Source: Symsagittifera roscoffensis
Taxonomy: Eukaryota > Xenacoelomorpha > Acoela > Convolutidae
Reading direction: 5' to 3'
DNA: 64,000 nt
NCBI RefSeq assembly: GCF_963678635.1
Contig: NC_087064.1
Coordinates: 55,624,338-55,688,337 of the forward strand
Below the pieces are notes generated by a model. It was not told where the DNA came from. It saw only the letters and a list, made by a program, of their open reading frames with translations, and did no database searches. This document shows, one piece after another, positions 33,240-46,140 of the stretch (position 1 is its first letter; each line of letters opens with the position of its first letter). Made by a program: the position numbers and the translations under genes.

Positions 33240-36200
33240 AGGATTTTGTGATCGCAAAGTGTAATTGTACTCGGTTAACAAGGCAAAACTTTTGACCACA
33301 AAAATAGCGAAAGTTTTTTTAATAAACATTGACGCTCACTGCGGGCCGCAATGTATACATCGTAAATTTTTGAATTTTGATACTTTAAATTTGATTAATG
33401 AACTTGAATTGAATCGCGAGGGTTATGGCTTTGCAAAATTGGATTGAAAACTAATATGTTCGGAAAACAGTTTGGCTCTGAGTAAGGTAGAAAAATCCAT
33501 GAAGTGTGCAAGAATCTTGAAAGACATTTAGGGTAATTGCTTTTTATAATGGCTTTTAAAAGGAATATAATTGATTCGTTTTCTCTAAAAAAATGGTTTA
33601 TTATAGTTTTCAATTAATTTTGTGGTCGCAAAGTGTGATTGTAATTGAAAATATTGGCAATGTTTTTGGCCAGGAAAATTGCTTAAAAACGATTATCAAC
33701 CATGGAACCTCACTGCGCGCAGCAATGTATACATGTTAATTTTTAATTTTCCTTCTTTTAAATTTGAATTGAATCGTTGAACTTAAAATATTTTACAAAT
33801 TAATTGTTGAACTCGCATTGAAGTGAGAGGGATCTGGTTTTGCAAAATTTTTATAAAGTAGAGTAGGTTTAGAAACCAGATTGGCTGTGAGTAATGCGTA
33901 AAAAAGCTGCAAATATCGCAAAAGATTAGGTAAAAGTCATAGAGGTTAAAATCCACAAAAACCGTTTATAATTGACTTGAAATAAATTGTGATCGTTTCT
34001 TTTTCTGTAGCAGTAATGGATCATGATGAACTATAATCGACTTGTTGTTCACAACAGAATTTTGTTATCGATTAAAATAGCAACGCTTTTGACCACGAAG
34101 ATTGCTTTAAATCTATTATTATATATGAAAGCTCAGTTTAGGCAGCACTTTATTCATTCTATAAACTGTTTTCCTAATTTGAACCTTGAAATGAACTAAT
34201 GAGTTTCAATTAATTTAGAACATAAATGATGACTTTGAATTAAATTGTTAGGGATACGGCTTCGCAAAAATTAATGAAATGCGAGTAGCTCACGAAATCA
34301 GTTCGGCTATGACGAATTCAGAAAAATCTGCAATACTGCAATAAAATTGAAAAAAATTTAGAGGTTAAAATCCATATTCACCATTTATAATGGATTTAAA
34401 AGCGATAAAATTGACTTGTTTTCCCTATCAAAATTAAAGTATAATGGTTTATGATCAACTTTGTGCTCGCAAAGTGTATGTAATCAATTAACTTGGCAAA
34501 ACATTGGACCGCAAAAACTGCTTATAATCGTTTTTTACCCATAGAAGCGCATTGAGGGCAGCAGTGTATACATGGTAATTTTGTTTTTCCTTTTTGAAAA
34601 ATGATATGTTGTACTTGAATTACTTTATTACTCAAATGTAGAAGTTGCAAAGAAGTGTGAGGGATATGGTTTTGCAAAGTTTGAATAAAAGCGAGAATAG
34701 GTTTAGAAACCAGTTTGGCTATGAGTAATGCAGAAAAAGCTGCAAATACTGAAAAAAACTTGAAAGACAATCAAAAAGATTAAATTCCTTAATGACCACT
34801 TATATTGAAAATGAAATGCATTAAAATTGATTGATTTTCTCCAAAAATAGTGGATTATAATGGTTTATAGAGGAATTTGTGGTCGCATAGTGTAATTGTA
34901 CTTGATAATCATGGCTAAATTTTTGACCACAAAAATCGCGAAAGTTTTTTAATAAATACGGACGCTCACTGCGGGCCGCACTGTATACATCATAAATTTT
35001 CGAATTTTGATTTTCTAAATTTGAGAAATTAACTAGAATTTAAACGTGAGGGATATGGTTTTTGGCAAAATTGCGCTAAAACGAACAGGTTCAGAAAACA
35101 ATTTGGCTCTGAGTAAGGTAGAAAAATCCGCAAATTGCGAAAGAAGCTTGAAAGACATTTAGAGTGATTCAAACTCAAACTAACTCTTTTTAATGGCTTT
35201 TAAAAGGACTATAACTGATTCAATTGCTCTAAAAACTTGGTTTATTATAGTTTTTTATTGATTTTTTGGTCGCAAAGTGTGCTTGTAATTGAATATTATG
35301 GCAATTTTTTCGGCCAGGAAAATTGCTTAAAAACGATTATCAAGCATGGAAGCTCACTGCGTGTAGCAATTTATACATGGTAATTTTGGTTTACCTTCTT
35401 TTAAATTTGAATTGAATTGTTGAACTTAAAATATCTTACTACCTAATTGTTTAACTTGCATTGAAATCTGATATATATGGTTTTGCAAAAATTATATAAA
35501 ATTGAGTAGTTTTAGAAATCAAATTGGCTGTGAGTAATGCGGAAAAAAGCAGCAAATATCACAAAATATTAGGTGAAAATCATAGAGGTTAAAATCCATA
35601 AAAACCTTTTATAATTGACTTGAAATAAATTGTAATCGTTTCATTTTCTGTAGCAGTAATGAATTATGATGAACTATAGTCGGCTTGTTGTTTACAACAA
35701 AAAATTGTAATCGATTAAAATGGCAACTTTTTGACCACGAAGATTTCCTAAAATCTATTATCATATATGAAAGCTCACTTCGGGCAGCACTGTATATATC
35801 GTAAAATATGTTTTCCTAATTTGAACCTTGATAAGAAGTAATGAATTTCATATTTTTTAGAACTTCAATGATGAGTTTTAATTAAATTGTGAGGGATACG
35901 GCTTAGATAAAAAATATTTAAAAGCGAGTAGCTTATGAAATCAGTTCGGCTATGACGAATTCAGAAAAATCTGCAATACTGCAATAAAATTGAAAAAAAC
36001 TTAGAGGTTAAAATCCATATTCACCATTTATAATGGATTTAAAAGCGATAAAATTGACTTGTTTTCCGTATCAAAATTAAAGTATAATGGTTTATGAACA
36101 ACTTTGTGCTCGCAAAGTGTATGTAATCAATTAACTTGGCAATACATTGGACCGCAAAAACTGCTTATAATCGTTTATTACCCATAGAAGCGCATTGAGG

Positions 36201-38400
36201 GCAGCAGTGTATACATGGTAATTTTGATTTTCCTTTTTGTAATCGATTAAAATGACAACTCTTTTGACCACGAAGATTTCCTAAAATCTATTGTCATATA
36301 TGAAAGCTCACTTCGGGCAGCACTGTATACATCGTAAAATATGTTTTCCTAATTTGAACCTTGATAAGAAGTAATGAATTTCATATTTTTTAGAACTTCA
36401 ATGATGAGTTTTAATTAAATTGTGAGGGATACGGCTTAGATAAAAAATATTTAAAAGCGATTAGCCTATGAAATCAGTTCGGCTATGACGAACTCAGAAG
36501 AATCTGCAATATTGCAATAAATTTGAAAACAAATTTTGGAGATTAAAATCCCTATTTATCATTTATAATGGATTTAAAAGCGTTAAAATCGACTTGTTTT
36601 CTCTATCATAATTTAAGTATAATGGTTTATGGACAATTTTGTGCTCGCAAAGGGTTTATAATCAATTAATTTGGAAACATATTGGACCGCAAAAACGGCT
36701 TATAATCGATTATTACCCATAGTAGCGCACTGAGGACAGCAGTGTATACATGGTAATTTTGTTTTTCCGTTTTGAAAGTTGAAATGATATGTTGAACTCG
36801 AATTGCTTGATTACTCAACTGTTGAACTTGCATTGAAATGTGATGGATATGGTTTTTTAAAGTTTGAAAAAAAGCGAGAATAGGTTTAGAGACCAGTTTG
36901 GCTATGAGTAATGCAGAAAAAGCTGCAAATACTGCAAAAAATTTTAAAGACAATCAAAAAGATTAAACTCCATAATAACCATTAATAATGAAATTGAAAT
37001 GCATTATAATTGATTGATTTTCTTCAAAAATAATGGTTCATAATGGTTTACAAAAGTTTTTTGAGATCGCAAAATGTAATTGTGCTCGATTAGCATGCCT
37101 AAATTTTTGACGAAAAAATTGCGAAAGTTATTTTAATAACCATGAACGCTCACTGCGTGCCGCTCTGTATACAACGTAAAATTTTGAATTTTAAAATTTT
37201 AATCTTGAGAAATGAACTTGAATTAAATCGTTAGAGTTGTGATTTTGCAAGTTGGATTTAAAACGAATAGGTTCAGAAAACAAACTGGCTCTGAGAAAGG
37301 TAGAAAATAGCACAAATTGTGCAAGAAGTTTGAAAGACATTTAGAGTGATTGAAACCCATTATAACTTTTTATAATGGCTTTCAAAAGGACTATACCTGA
37401 TTCAATTTCTTTAAAAATAATGGTTACTTTTAGTTTTTAATTGATTTTGTGGCCGCAAAGTTTGATTGTAATCGAACATTATAGCAATATTTTTGGCCAG
37501 GAAAATTGCTTAAAAACAATTATCAACCATGGAAGCTCACTGTGGGCAGCAATGTATACATGGTAATTTTTTGTTTTCCTTCTTTTAAAGTTGAATTGAG
37601 TTGTTGAACTTGAAATATTATACAACTTAAATATTGAACTTGCATCGAAGTGTGAGGGATGTGCTTTTGCAAAATTTATATAAAAATTAGAGTAGGTTTA
37701 GAAACCAGTTTGGCTGTGAGTAAGGCAGAAAAAAGCTGCAGATATCGCAAAATATTGGATGAAATTCATAAAAGTTATAATCCATGAAAAGCTTTCATAA
37801 TTGACTTGAAATAAATTGAGATCGATTCATTTTCTGAAGCATTAATGGATTATGATGAAGTATAATCGACTTATTGTTCACAACAGAAGCTTGTTATCGG
37901 TTAAATTGGCAACGCTTTTGACCACGAAGATTGCCTAATATCTATTATTATATATGAAAGCTCACTTTGGCAGCACTGCATACATCGTATAATTTGTTTT
38001 CCTAATTTGAACCTTGGAATGAAATAATGAATTTCAATTATTTTAGAACATAATTGATGAACTTGAAATGAATTGTGAGGGATACGGCTTTGCAAAAACT
38101 AATTAAACGCGAGAAACTTACGAATTCATTTCGGCTATGACAAACTCAGAAAAATCTGCAAGGTTGCAATAAAAATGAAAAAGAAAGTTTACGAGATTAA
38201 AATTCATATTTACAATTTATAATGGACTTAAAAGAGTTAATATCGACTTGTTTTCTCTATCAAAACTAAATTATAATGGTTTATGGACAATTTTGTGCTC
38301 GCAAAGGGTTTGTAATCAAATAAATTGGACACATATTGGACCGCAAAAACGGCATATAACGTTTGTTACCCATAGATGCTCATTGGGGGCAGCAGTGTTT
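33240..38400. repeat. Higher-order satellite repeat: four monomer types in fixed order
   Basis: Four monomer types recur in the same order. Type 1 has GCGAAAGTTTTTTAATAA before a GACGCTCACTGCGGGCCGC box (33334, 34964, 37148). Type 2 ends with TTTTCCTTCTTTTA (33708, 35347, 37528). Type 3 has GTTGTTCACAACAGA and TTTTCCTAATTTGAAC (34129, 35770, 37958). Type 4 has ACCGCAAAAACTGC with GCGCATTGAGGGCAGCAG (34545, 36187, 38388). The higher-order period is about 1630 bp. An extra type-3/type-4 pair is inserted with an abrupt junction at 36239 (532-bp offset to 35707). Confidence 0.85.
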
Positions 38401-39611
38401 ACCTGGTAAATTTATTTTCCCTTTTTGAAGTTTGAAATGATATGTTGAACTTGAATTACTTTACTACTCAAATGTTGACGTTGCACTGAAATGTGAGGTA
38501 TAAGGTTTTGCAAAGTTTGAATGAAAGCGAGAAAAAAATTACAAACCAATTTGGCTATGAGTAATACAGAAAAGTTTGCAAAGGTTGCAAAAAAATTTAG
38601 AAGAAATTCATTGAGAATAAAATCCATAAAAGCCCTTTATAATGAACTTGAAATGGATTAAAATTGATTTATTTTCTCTATCATTAGTTGATTATAAGAC
38701 TTTATGAACGATTTTGTGCTCGCAAAGTGTAATTGTAATAGAAGGATATGGCTACATTTTCGAGCTAAAAAACGCTAATAATCTATTCTTGTCCTTGGAA
38801 GCTCACTGCGGGCTGCACTGTATACATCGCAAAGTTTTGATTTTAAAAATTTGAAACTTAAACAATGAACTTGAAATGAAGTTCGAGGTATATGATTTTG
38901 CAAAAACAGATTTAAAACGAGTAGGTTTAGAAAGCAATTCGGTTGTGAGCAAGGCAGAAATTGCAAGAAACTTGAAAGTAGTTTATAGAGACTGAAATCC
39001 ATTATAAGTTTTCATGATGGTATTTGAAAGGACTAAAACGGATTTTTTCTCTTAAATATTGAAACATAATTGTTCTCTGTCAATAAAAGATTATAATGCT
39101 TTATGAACTATTTTGTGGTCGCAAAGATTAATTGTGATCGATTAATATGGCATCACTTTTGACTATGAGAGTCGCTTACAGTCTTTTATTCTCCATGGAA
39201 GCTCACTGCGGGTAATAATGTATACATGGTAAGCTTTAAGTTTCGATATTTTAAACTTGATTCGAAATGTTGAACTATAATTGTTTCAGAACTATAAACT
39301 AACAATTTTGACTTTCTTTAAAACCGAATCTGTGTTTGTATTCCTCCGAGTTTTTTTTATCTTGTGGAAGCAAGAGCGGAACTAGTTTTTTCTCGAGGAT
39401 CTTTGTCAATCAACGTTCCTAATAAAAAATAATTGACAAGAAATTAGTTACAACTGTCAAGTAGTGTCAAAGAGCTGCCGTTTGCTGAGCGAATCTTTGC
39501 GTTGGGCATAGTTAATTATCAAACTAAAATGAGGCGGTGTCTGGCACTTCGGCAGTCAAAACATTTCGGCGGGCCTCAAAGATTCATAAATTTTGGGTTC
39601 ATGGCAAAGTT

Positions 39612-39830
39612 TTACCCGCACAGGACTTCCATCGATTAAAATTTTTTGTCTGAAATTTTGCCATTATAATCCTTTATTGATGCGAATTTAGACCACGAAA
39701 TTGTTTATATTGTCATCCTCCCCTCGTTTCCAGGTTTGAACCCCACACACAAATATCCACAATTGCCCCCCTCTCACGCATCCATATTTTGCCCCCCCCC
39801 CCCCCCACATATTGAGGCAAAAACATTTGG
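39612..39830. mobile_element. Fragment of the C-tract TIR element (copy 1)
   Basis: TACCCGCACAGGACTTCCAT followed by CGATTA matches the terminus of the 6893-8107 element with a few changes. Downstream are TTTAGACCACGAAATTG and a C17 run near 39790. Only one end is recognisable. Confidence 0.5.
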
Positions 39831-40239
39831 CACATAACAAATTGTATAATGAACACCGTTCAAATTACCTCTTTTGAAAATTAATCGAGAGTAGAAATGC
39901 CTCGGTACAGATGGAATCTCGTTTATAATCGAATTAATCGTGGACCTGCTGATGTTTCTATAACTGGCTGGATTGGCAAAATTAATTACGACGCACAACA
40001 AGAAAAATTGAAGAAAGAAAGACAATTTGCAAGAATACTTCATTGTGGAGCTTCACTCAAGTTGGCAATGTTTTTAAAATTCACTCTGAATTCGATTGAA
40101 AGTCTTTTGGTACTTTAAGTTGGTTTTTGAATAAATAAGTGTCCAATAGATCAATATAGCAACTTGAAGCTAATAGATTGACAAGTTATGAATGAGTAAT
40201 GTTCTAAGGTCTAACTCATAGAGTAATTTCAGATAGGGT

Positions 40240-41445
40240 ACACCGTCTGCTCGTCATGCTATCTTATTTTCGGCCGGATAGATTCGTGCAACTTCTTAGT
40301 CTAATACCGATCCTAACCTTACTCTTATATATGTAAGTCTCAATAGATCTAGATTAAACTGGTTTTGCTACGAGTCGGTCTCTTGGAGAAAGCAACTAAA
40401 AAGTTAAATAATTTCAAATCTCTCTGGTGCTGAAATTAGAAGTATTTTCAGCACTTACAAATAAGTGGGTTGTTAGTTTGATGAAGTGTGATTAGGAGGG
40501 TTAGTCTTTAATACTTTATAGGGATAAAATATGTAAATTATAACCAATAATAAATTATAGTTTGTATCTGATTCCACCCATGCGGGGTTTACAGAGTTTT
40601 TTGTTTTTTGACATCTGTCTGTAATGGAGGATGGATGATGGTCATTTGTATTTCGCGAGCATAATTTTTTATTCCGTTCTTGGAGGAGGAAGCTCCAGGA
40701 AGCTGGAATCTTGGATATCATTTCGTCATTCAACAATGACTGTGACCGCCAAGAAAATCCATCTGATTTCCAAATGGTTTGTTATGATCGTTTGTTCTTG
40801 TTCGGCGGAGAACTGTGATTCGATCTTGTTTGGGAATGGCGTGAAACTCGAGTTTGGAGGGGATGCCTTGTAACTCGGATCCGTACCTCTTGAACATCGA
40901 GGTGGTCATTGGTCTGATTCAATGAAGTCCTTTGCTGTGATTTCAAGTCGTACTTCAAATCCTTCGAGTTGTGATTGTGGGCGGCATATCGGTTGTGTTC
41001 AGCCATTCTGTGGTTTGAGTGGGATGGGGTCGTCTTTGTTTCTTGATGCTCGTTTTTTTGATTGTTTGTGATCTATGTACTGCATTATATAATTTACATA
41101 TAAAAATTTTTGTTAGTTCTGTTTTTAGTTATGATTTTTTATTAGTTTTTATCTTAAAAGCTTTTAATTTAGTTCTGATTTTTTTAAAGAGTTACTCACC
41201 CTTGAGTAGCTTTTGTCAAAATAGGGAGTGGGTCACAAAGCGTGGTTCCTAGCACGGTGGGTTAGGCCGGCTATAAAGTATGCTCAGGACGTCCTGTTCT
41301 GGTGGTTTAGGCCAGGAGTGAGGGTATGATTTCATGCTAGTTTTTTGTGGGGTCCTGTTTAGTGTTAACCTTTTATGTTGTGTTTGTTACTGGTTTTTTC
41401 TTTTGTTGTTTTGGTTGTTTCCTTTTCCCACAAACTAAATTTTCT
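40240..41445. repeat. LTR-like repeat, copy A
   Basis: About 1.2 kb shared with 45240-46140 (copy B) and 46160-47170 (copy C). Landmarks are GGTACACCG, the 28-nt hairpin, a CATCCGGGG-type box (GCGGGG here), CGCGAGCAT, CTGCATTATATAATTTACAT and GGCTATAAAGTATGCTCAGG. It has no coding content. Because one copy adjoins the 3' side of the Gypsy-type element, I infer these are LTRs or LTR-derived, but TG...CA ends, a polypurine tract and target duplications could not be pinned down. Confidence 0.5.
40427..40454. other. 28-nt hairpin, copy in block A (two mismatches)
   Basis: GTGCTGAAATTAG, AA, GTATTTTCAGCAC: a 13-bp stem with mismatches at positions 10 and 13. Homologous to the perfect hairpins at 45421-45448 and 46243-46270. 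Confidence 0.75.
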
Positions 41446-44280
41446 GTTCACAACAGAAAATTGTAATCGATTAAAATGACAACTCTTTTGACCACGAAGA
41501 TTTCCTAAAATCTATTATCATATATGAAAGCTCACTTCGGGCAGCACTGTATACATCGTAAAATATGTTTTCCTAATTTGAACCTTGAAAAGCAGTAATG
41601 AATTTCATATTTTTTAGAACTTCAATGATGAGTTTGAATTAAATTGTGAGGGATACGGCTTAGATAAAAATATTTAAAAGCGAGTAGCCTATGAAATCAG
41701 TTCGGCTATGACGAGCTCAGGAAAATCTGCAAAACTGCAATAAAATTAAAAACAAATTTTGGAGATTAAAATCCCTATTTATCATTTATAATGGATTTAC
41801 AAGCGTTAAAAATGACTTGTTTTTTCTATCATAATTTAAGTATAATGGTTTATGGACAATTTTTTGCTCGCAAAGGGTTTATAATCAATTAATTTGGAAA
41901 CATATTGGACCGCAAAAACTGCTTATAATCGATTATTACCGACAGTAGCGCACTGAGGACAGCAGTGTATATATGGTAATTTTGTTTTTCCGTTTTGAAA
42001 TTGAAATGATATGTTGAACTCGAATTGCTTGATTACTCAACTGTTGAACTTGCATTGAAATGTGAGGGATATGGTTTGTTAAAGTTTGAAAAAAAAGCGA
42101 GAGCGAGAATAGGTTTAGAGACCAGTTTGGCTATGAGTAATGCAGAAAAAGCTGTAAATACTGCTAAGCTGTAAGCTGTAAAAAATATGAAAGACAATCA
42201 AACAGATTAAACTCCATAATAACCAATTATAATGAAATTGAAATGCATTATAATTGATTGTTTTTCTTCAAAAATTCTGGTTTATAATGGTTTACAAAAG
42301 TTTTTTGTGATCGCAAAATGTAATTGAACTCAATTAGCATGCCTAAATTTTTGACCAAAAAATTGCAAAAGTTAGTTTAATAACCATGAACGCTCACTGC
42401 GTGCCGCACTGTATACAACGTAAAATTTTGAATTTTAAAATTTTAAACTTGAGAAATGAACTTGAATTAAATCGTTAGGGTTGTGGTTTTGCAAGTTGGA
42501 TTAAAAACGAATAAGTTCAGAAAACAAACTGGCTCTGAGAAAGGTAAAAAAATGCACAAATTGTGCAAGAAGTTTGAAAGATATTTAGAGTGATTGAAAC
42601 CCATTATAATTTTTATAATGGCTTTCAAAAGGACTATACCTGGTTCAATTTCGCTCTTGGTTCTCGCAAAATAATGGTTCACTTTAACTTTTAATTGATT
42701 TTGTGGCCGCAAAGTGTGATTGTAATCGAACATTATAGCAAAATTTTTGGCCAGGAAAATTGCTTAAAAACAATTATCAACCATGGAAGCTCACTGTGGG
42801 CAGCAATGTATACATGGTAATTTTTTGTTTTCCTTCTTTTAAAGTTGAATTGAGTTGTTGAACTTCAAATATTTTACAACTTAAATGTTGAACTTGCATC
42901 GAAGTGTGAGGGATGTGCTTTTGCAAGTTTTATATAAAAATTAGAGTAGGTTTAGAAACCAGTTTGGCTGTGAGTAATGCAGAAAAAAGCTGCAGATTGC
43001 ATTGAAGTGTGAAGGATATGGTTTTGCAAAATTTAATTAAGTGCGAGTAGGTTTGGAAGTAGTTTTGGCTACGACGAATTCAGAAAAATCTACAAGATTG
43101 CAACAACATTGGAAAAAAATCATAGAGTTTAAAATCCATAAGAACCATTCATAATAGATTTAACAGCGATAAAATCGAATCATTTTCTCTATCAAAATTA
43201 GAGTATAAAGGTTTATGGACAATTATCTGATCTCAAAGTGTATGTAATCAATAATTATGGCAACATTTTGGACCTGAACATTGCTTAAAATTGATTATTA
43301 CCAATGAAAGCTCACTAAGGGCAGCAGTGTGTACATTGTAATGTTTATTTTTCCTTTCTGAAAGTTAAATGGTTATGTAAAACTTGCATTTCTTTATAAC
43401 CTAAATGTTGAACTTGCTTTGAAGGGTGAGGGATACGGCTTTGCAGAGGTTGAATAAAAGCGAGAGTAGGTTTAGAAAACAGTTTGGCTATGAGTAATGC
43501 AGAAAAGTTTGCAAAGGTTGCGAAAAATTTGGAAGAAATTCATAGAGAATAAAATCCATAAAAGCCCTTTATAATGAACTTGAAATGGATTAAAATTGAT
43601 TTATTTTCTCTATCATTAGTTGATTATAAGACTTTATGAACGATTTTGTGCTCGCAAAGTGTAATTGTAATAGAAGGATTACAATTAGCTACTTTTAAGA
43701 TAGTAATTGCTACTTTTTCGAGCTAAAAAACGCTAATAATCTATTCTTGTCCTTGGAAGCTCACTGCGGGCTGCACTGTATACATCGCAAAGTTTTGATT
43801 TTAAAAATTTGAAACTTAAACAATGAACTTCAAATGAAGTTCGAGGTATATGATTTTGCAATAAATGATTTAAAATGAGTAGGTTTAGAAAGCAATTTGG
43901 TTGTGAGCAAGGCAGAAATTGCAAGAAACTTGAAAGAAGTTTATAGAGACTGAAATCCATAATAATTTTTCATGATGGTTTTTGCAAGGACTATAACGGA
44001 TTTTTTCTCACAAATTTTGAAACATAATGGTTCTCTATCAATAATAGATTATAATGCTCTATGAACTATTTTGTGGTCGCAAAGATTAATTGTAATCGAT
44101 TAATATGGCATCACTTTTGACCACGAGAGTTGCTTACAGTCTTATATTCTCCATGGAAGCTCACTGCGGGTAATAATGTATACATGGTAAGTTTTAAGTT
44201 TCGATATTTAAAAATTGATTCAAAATGCTGAACTATAATTGTTTCAGAATTAAAAACTAACAATTTTGACTTTCTTAAAA
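41446..44280. repeat. Satellite array 2, duplicate of part of array 1
   Basis: The satellite continues with type-3 (41527), type-4 (41945), type-1 (42392), type-2 (42787) and further monomers (43310, 43755, 44160). It matches 36240-39330 at an offset of 5224-5244 bp on the left, changing to 4958 bp on the right because about one monomer is missing around 43000. Confidence 0.88.
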
Positions 44281-46140
44281 ACTGAATCTGTGTTTTTATT
44301 CCTCCGGGTTTTTTTCGTCTTATGGAAGCAAGGGCGGAACTAGACTTTTCTCGAGGGATTTGTCAATCAACGCTCCTAATAAAAAAAACGATAATTAATT
44401 AGTTACAATTGTCAAGTAGTGTCAAAGAGCTGCCGTTTGCTGAGCGAATGTTTGCGTTGGGCATAGTTAATTATCAAACCCAAATGAGGCGGTGTCTGGC
44501 ACTTCTGCAGTCAAAACAATTCGGCGGGCCTCAATTATTCTTAAATTTCAGGTTCATGGCAAAGTTTTACCCGCACAGGAGTTCCATCGATTAAAAATTT
44601 TGTCTGAAATTTTGCCATTATAATCCATTATTAAGGCGAATTTATGACCACGAAATTGTTTATATTGTCATCCTCCCCTCGTTTCCAGGTTTGAACCCCA
44701 CACACAAATATCACAATTGCCCCCCCTCTCATGCATCCAAATTGACCACCCCCCCCCCCCCCCCCCTACCCCAACGCACGCATCCACATTTTGCCCCCCC
44801 CCCAATTTTGAGGCAAAAAAATTGGCACATAACAAATTGTATAATGAACACCGTTCAAATTACCTCTTCTGAAAATTAATCGAGAGTAGAAATGCCTCGG
44901 TGCAGATGGAATCCCATTTATTATCGAATTAACCGTGGACCTGCTGATGTTTCTATAACTGGCTGGATTGGCAAAATTCATTACGACGCATAACGAGAAA
45001 AATTGAAGAAAGGAAGACAGTTTCCACGAAAACTTAATTGTGGAGCTTCACTTAAGTTGGCAATGTTTTTAAAATTCACTCTGAATTTGATTGAAAGTCT
45101 TTGGTACTTTAAGTTGGTTTTTGAATAAATAAGTGTCCAATGGAGAAATATAGCAGCTTGAAGCTAATGGATCGACAAGTTATGAATGAGTTATGTTCTA
45201 AGGTCTAACTCATAGAGTAATTTCAGATAGGGTACACCGTCTGCTCGCCATGCTATCTTATTTTCGGCCGGATAGATTCGTGCAACTTCTTAGTCTAATA
45301 CCGATCCTAACCTTACTCTTAAATCTCTTAGTCTCAATAGATCTAGATTATAATGGTTTTGCTACGAGTCGGTCTCTTGGAGAAAGCAACTAAAATGTTA
45401 AATAAATTCAAATCTCTCTGGTGCTGAAATTACAAGTAATTTCAGCACTTACAAATAAGTGGGTTGTTAGTTTGATGGAGTGTGATTAGGAGGGTAAGTC
45501 TTTAAAATTTTATAGGGATAAAATTGTAAATTATAACCAATAATAAATTATAGTTTGGATCTGGTTCCACCCATCCGGGGTTTACAGAGTTTTTTGTTAT
45601 TTGACATCTGGAGGATGGATAATGGTCGTTTGTATTTCGCGAGCATCATTTTTTATTCCGTTCTTGGAGCAGGAAGCTCCAGGAAGCTGGAACCGTGGAT
45701 ATCAGTTCGTCATTCAACAATGACTGTGACCGCCAAGAAAATCAATCTGGTTTCCAAATGGTTTGTTCTTGTTTGGTAGAGAATTGTGTTTCGATCTCGT
45801 TTGGAAATGGCGTGAAGTTTGAACTTGGATGCAAGGCCTGGTGACTTGGATCTGTACGTATACTTGAACATCGAGATGGCCATTGTTCTGTTGCAATGGA
45901 TTTCCTTTTCTGCGATGCCAAGTCGTAATCTAAATCCATTGAGTGTAAAGACTGTAAGCAGCATGTCGGGTGGGTTTTGCCATTCCGTAGTTTGGAGTGT
46001 GATTGGGTTGTCAAGTTTCCTGCTGCTCGTCTTTGGGCTGTTTATAATCTATATACTGCATTTTTATTATTTACATATACAAATCTTTGTTAATTGTGTT
46101 TTTTAGTTTTGATCTTGTAATAGTTTTTATCGCATAAGCG
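44280..46140. repeat. Composite block B (copy of block A) with LTR-like copy B
   Basis: Colinear with 39331-41080: same leader, TIR-like TACCCGCACAGGAGTTCCAT (44569), C-runs (44745-44766, 44796-44806), broken short frame (44892-45110) and LTR-like part (45240-46140). It lacks the final 350 bp of copy A and passes directly into copy C. Confidence 0.8.
45421..45448. other. 28-nt perfect hairpin, copy in block B
   Basis: GTGCTGAAATTAC, AA loop, GTAATTTCAGCAC: a perfect 13-bp stem. Confidence 0.85.

Larger units (their letters stand above)
28625..39330. repeat. Satellite array 1, monomers ~380-430 bp
   Basis: A landmark resembling GCTCACTGCGGGCAGCACTG plus GTATACATCGTAA recurs about every 380-430 bp (for example 28992, 29348, 29770, 30121, 31270, 32480, 33334, 33715, 34130, 34550, 34964, 35350, 35775, 36190, 37148, 37535, 37960, 38390, 38805, 39200). 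Other shared boxes in each monomer are GTGGTCGCAAAGTGTAATTG, TAATCGATTAATATGGCAAC, GTGAGGGATATGGTTTTGC and CAGTTTGGCTATGAGTAATG with GCAGAAAAAGCTGCAAAT. Monomers are strongly diverged from each other but nearby sets are more alike. No gene lies within; the occasional 60-95-codon frames are monomer shadows. Confidence 0.92.
39331..41445. repeat. Composite block A interrupting the satellite
   Basis: Non-satellite DNA with a close copy at 44280-46140. In order it holds: a leader (39331-39610); a TIR-like TTTACCCGCACAGGACTTCC at 39612; a C-run (39790-39806); a short conserved open frame (39897-40121, plus) of unknown nature; and an LTR-like segment (about 40240-41445). The satellite resumes inside a type-3 monomer at 41446. 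The 73-codon frame is interrupted by a stop in the second copy (near 44990), so I do not treat it as a gene. Confidence 0.75.

Noticed and set aside
28625-39330. CRISPR-like or gene-family array
   Set aside because: Regular spacing is explained by ~410-bp satellite monomers; the frames inside are not conserved between monomers.
39774-40043. 89-codon minus-strand frame with a hydrophobic stretch like a signal peptide
   Set aside because: The copy at 44766-44981 lacks that part, and the C-run supplies a Gly-rich end; not conserved as a protein.
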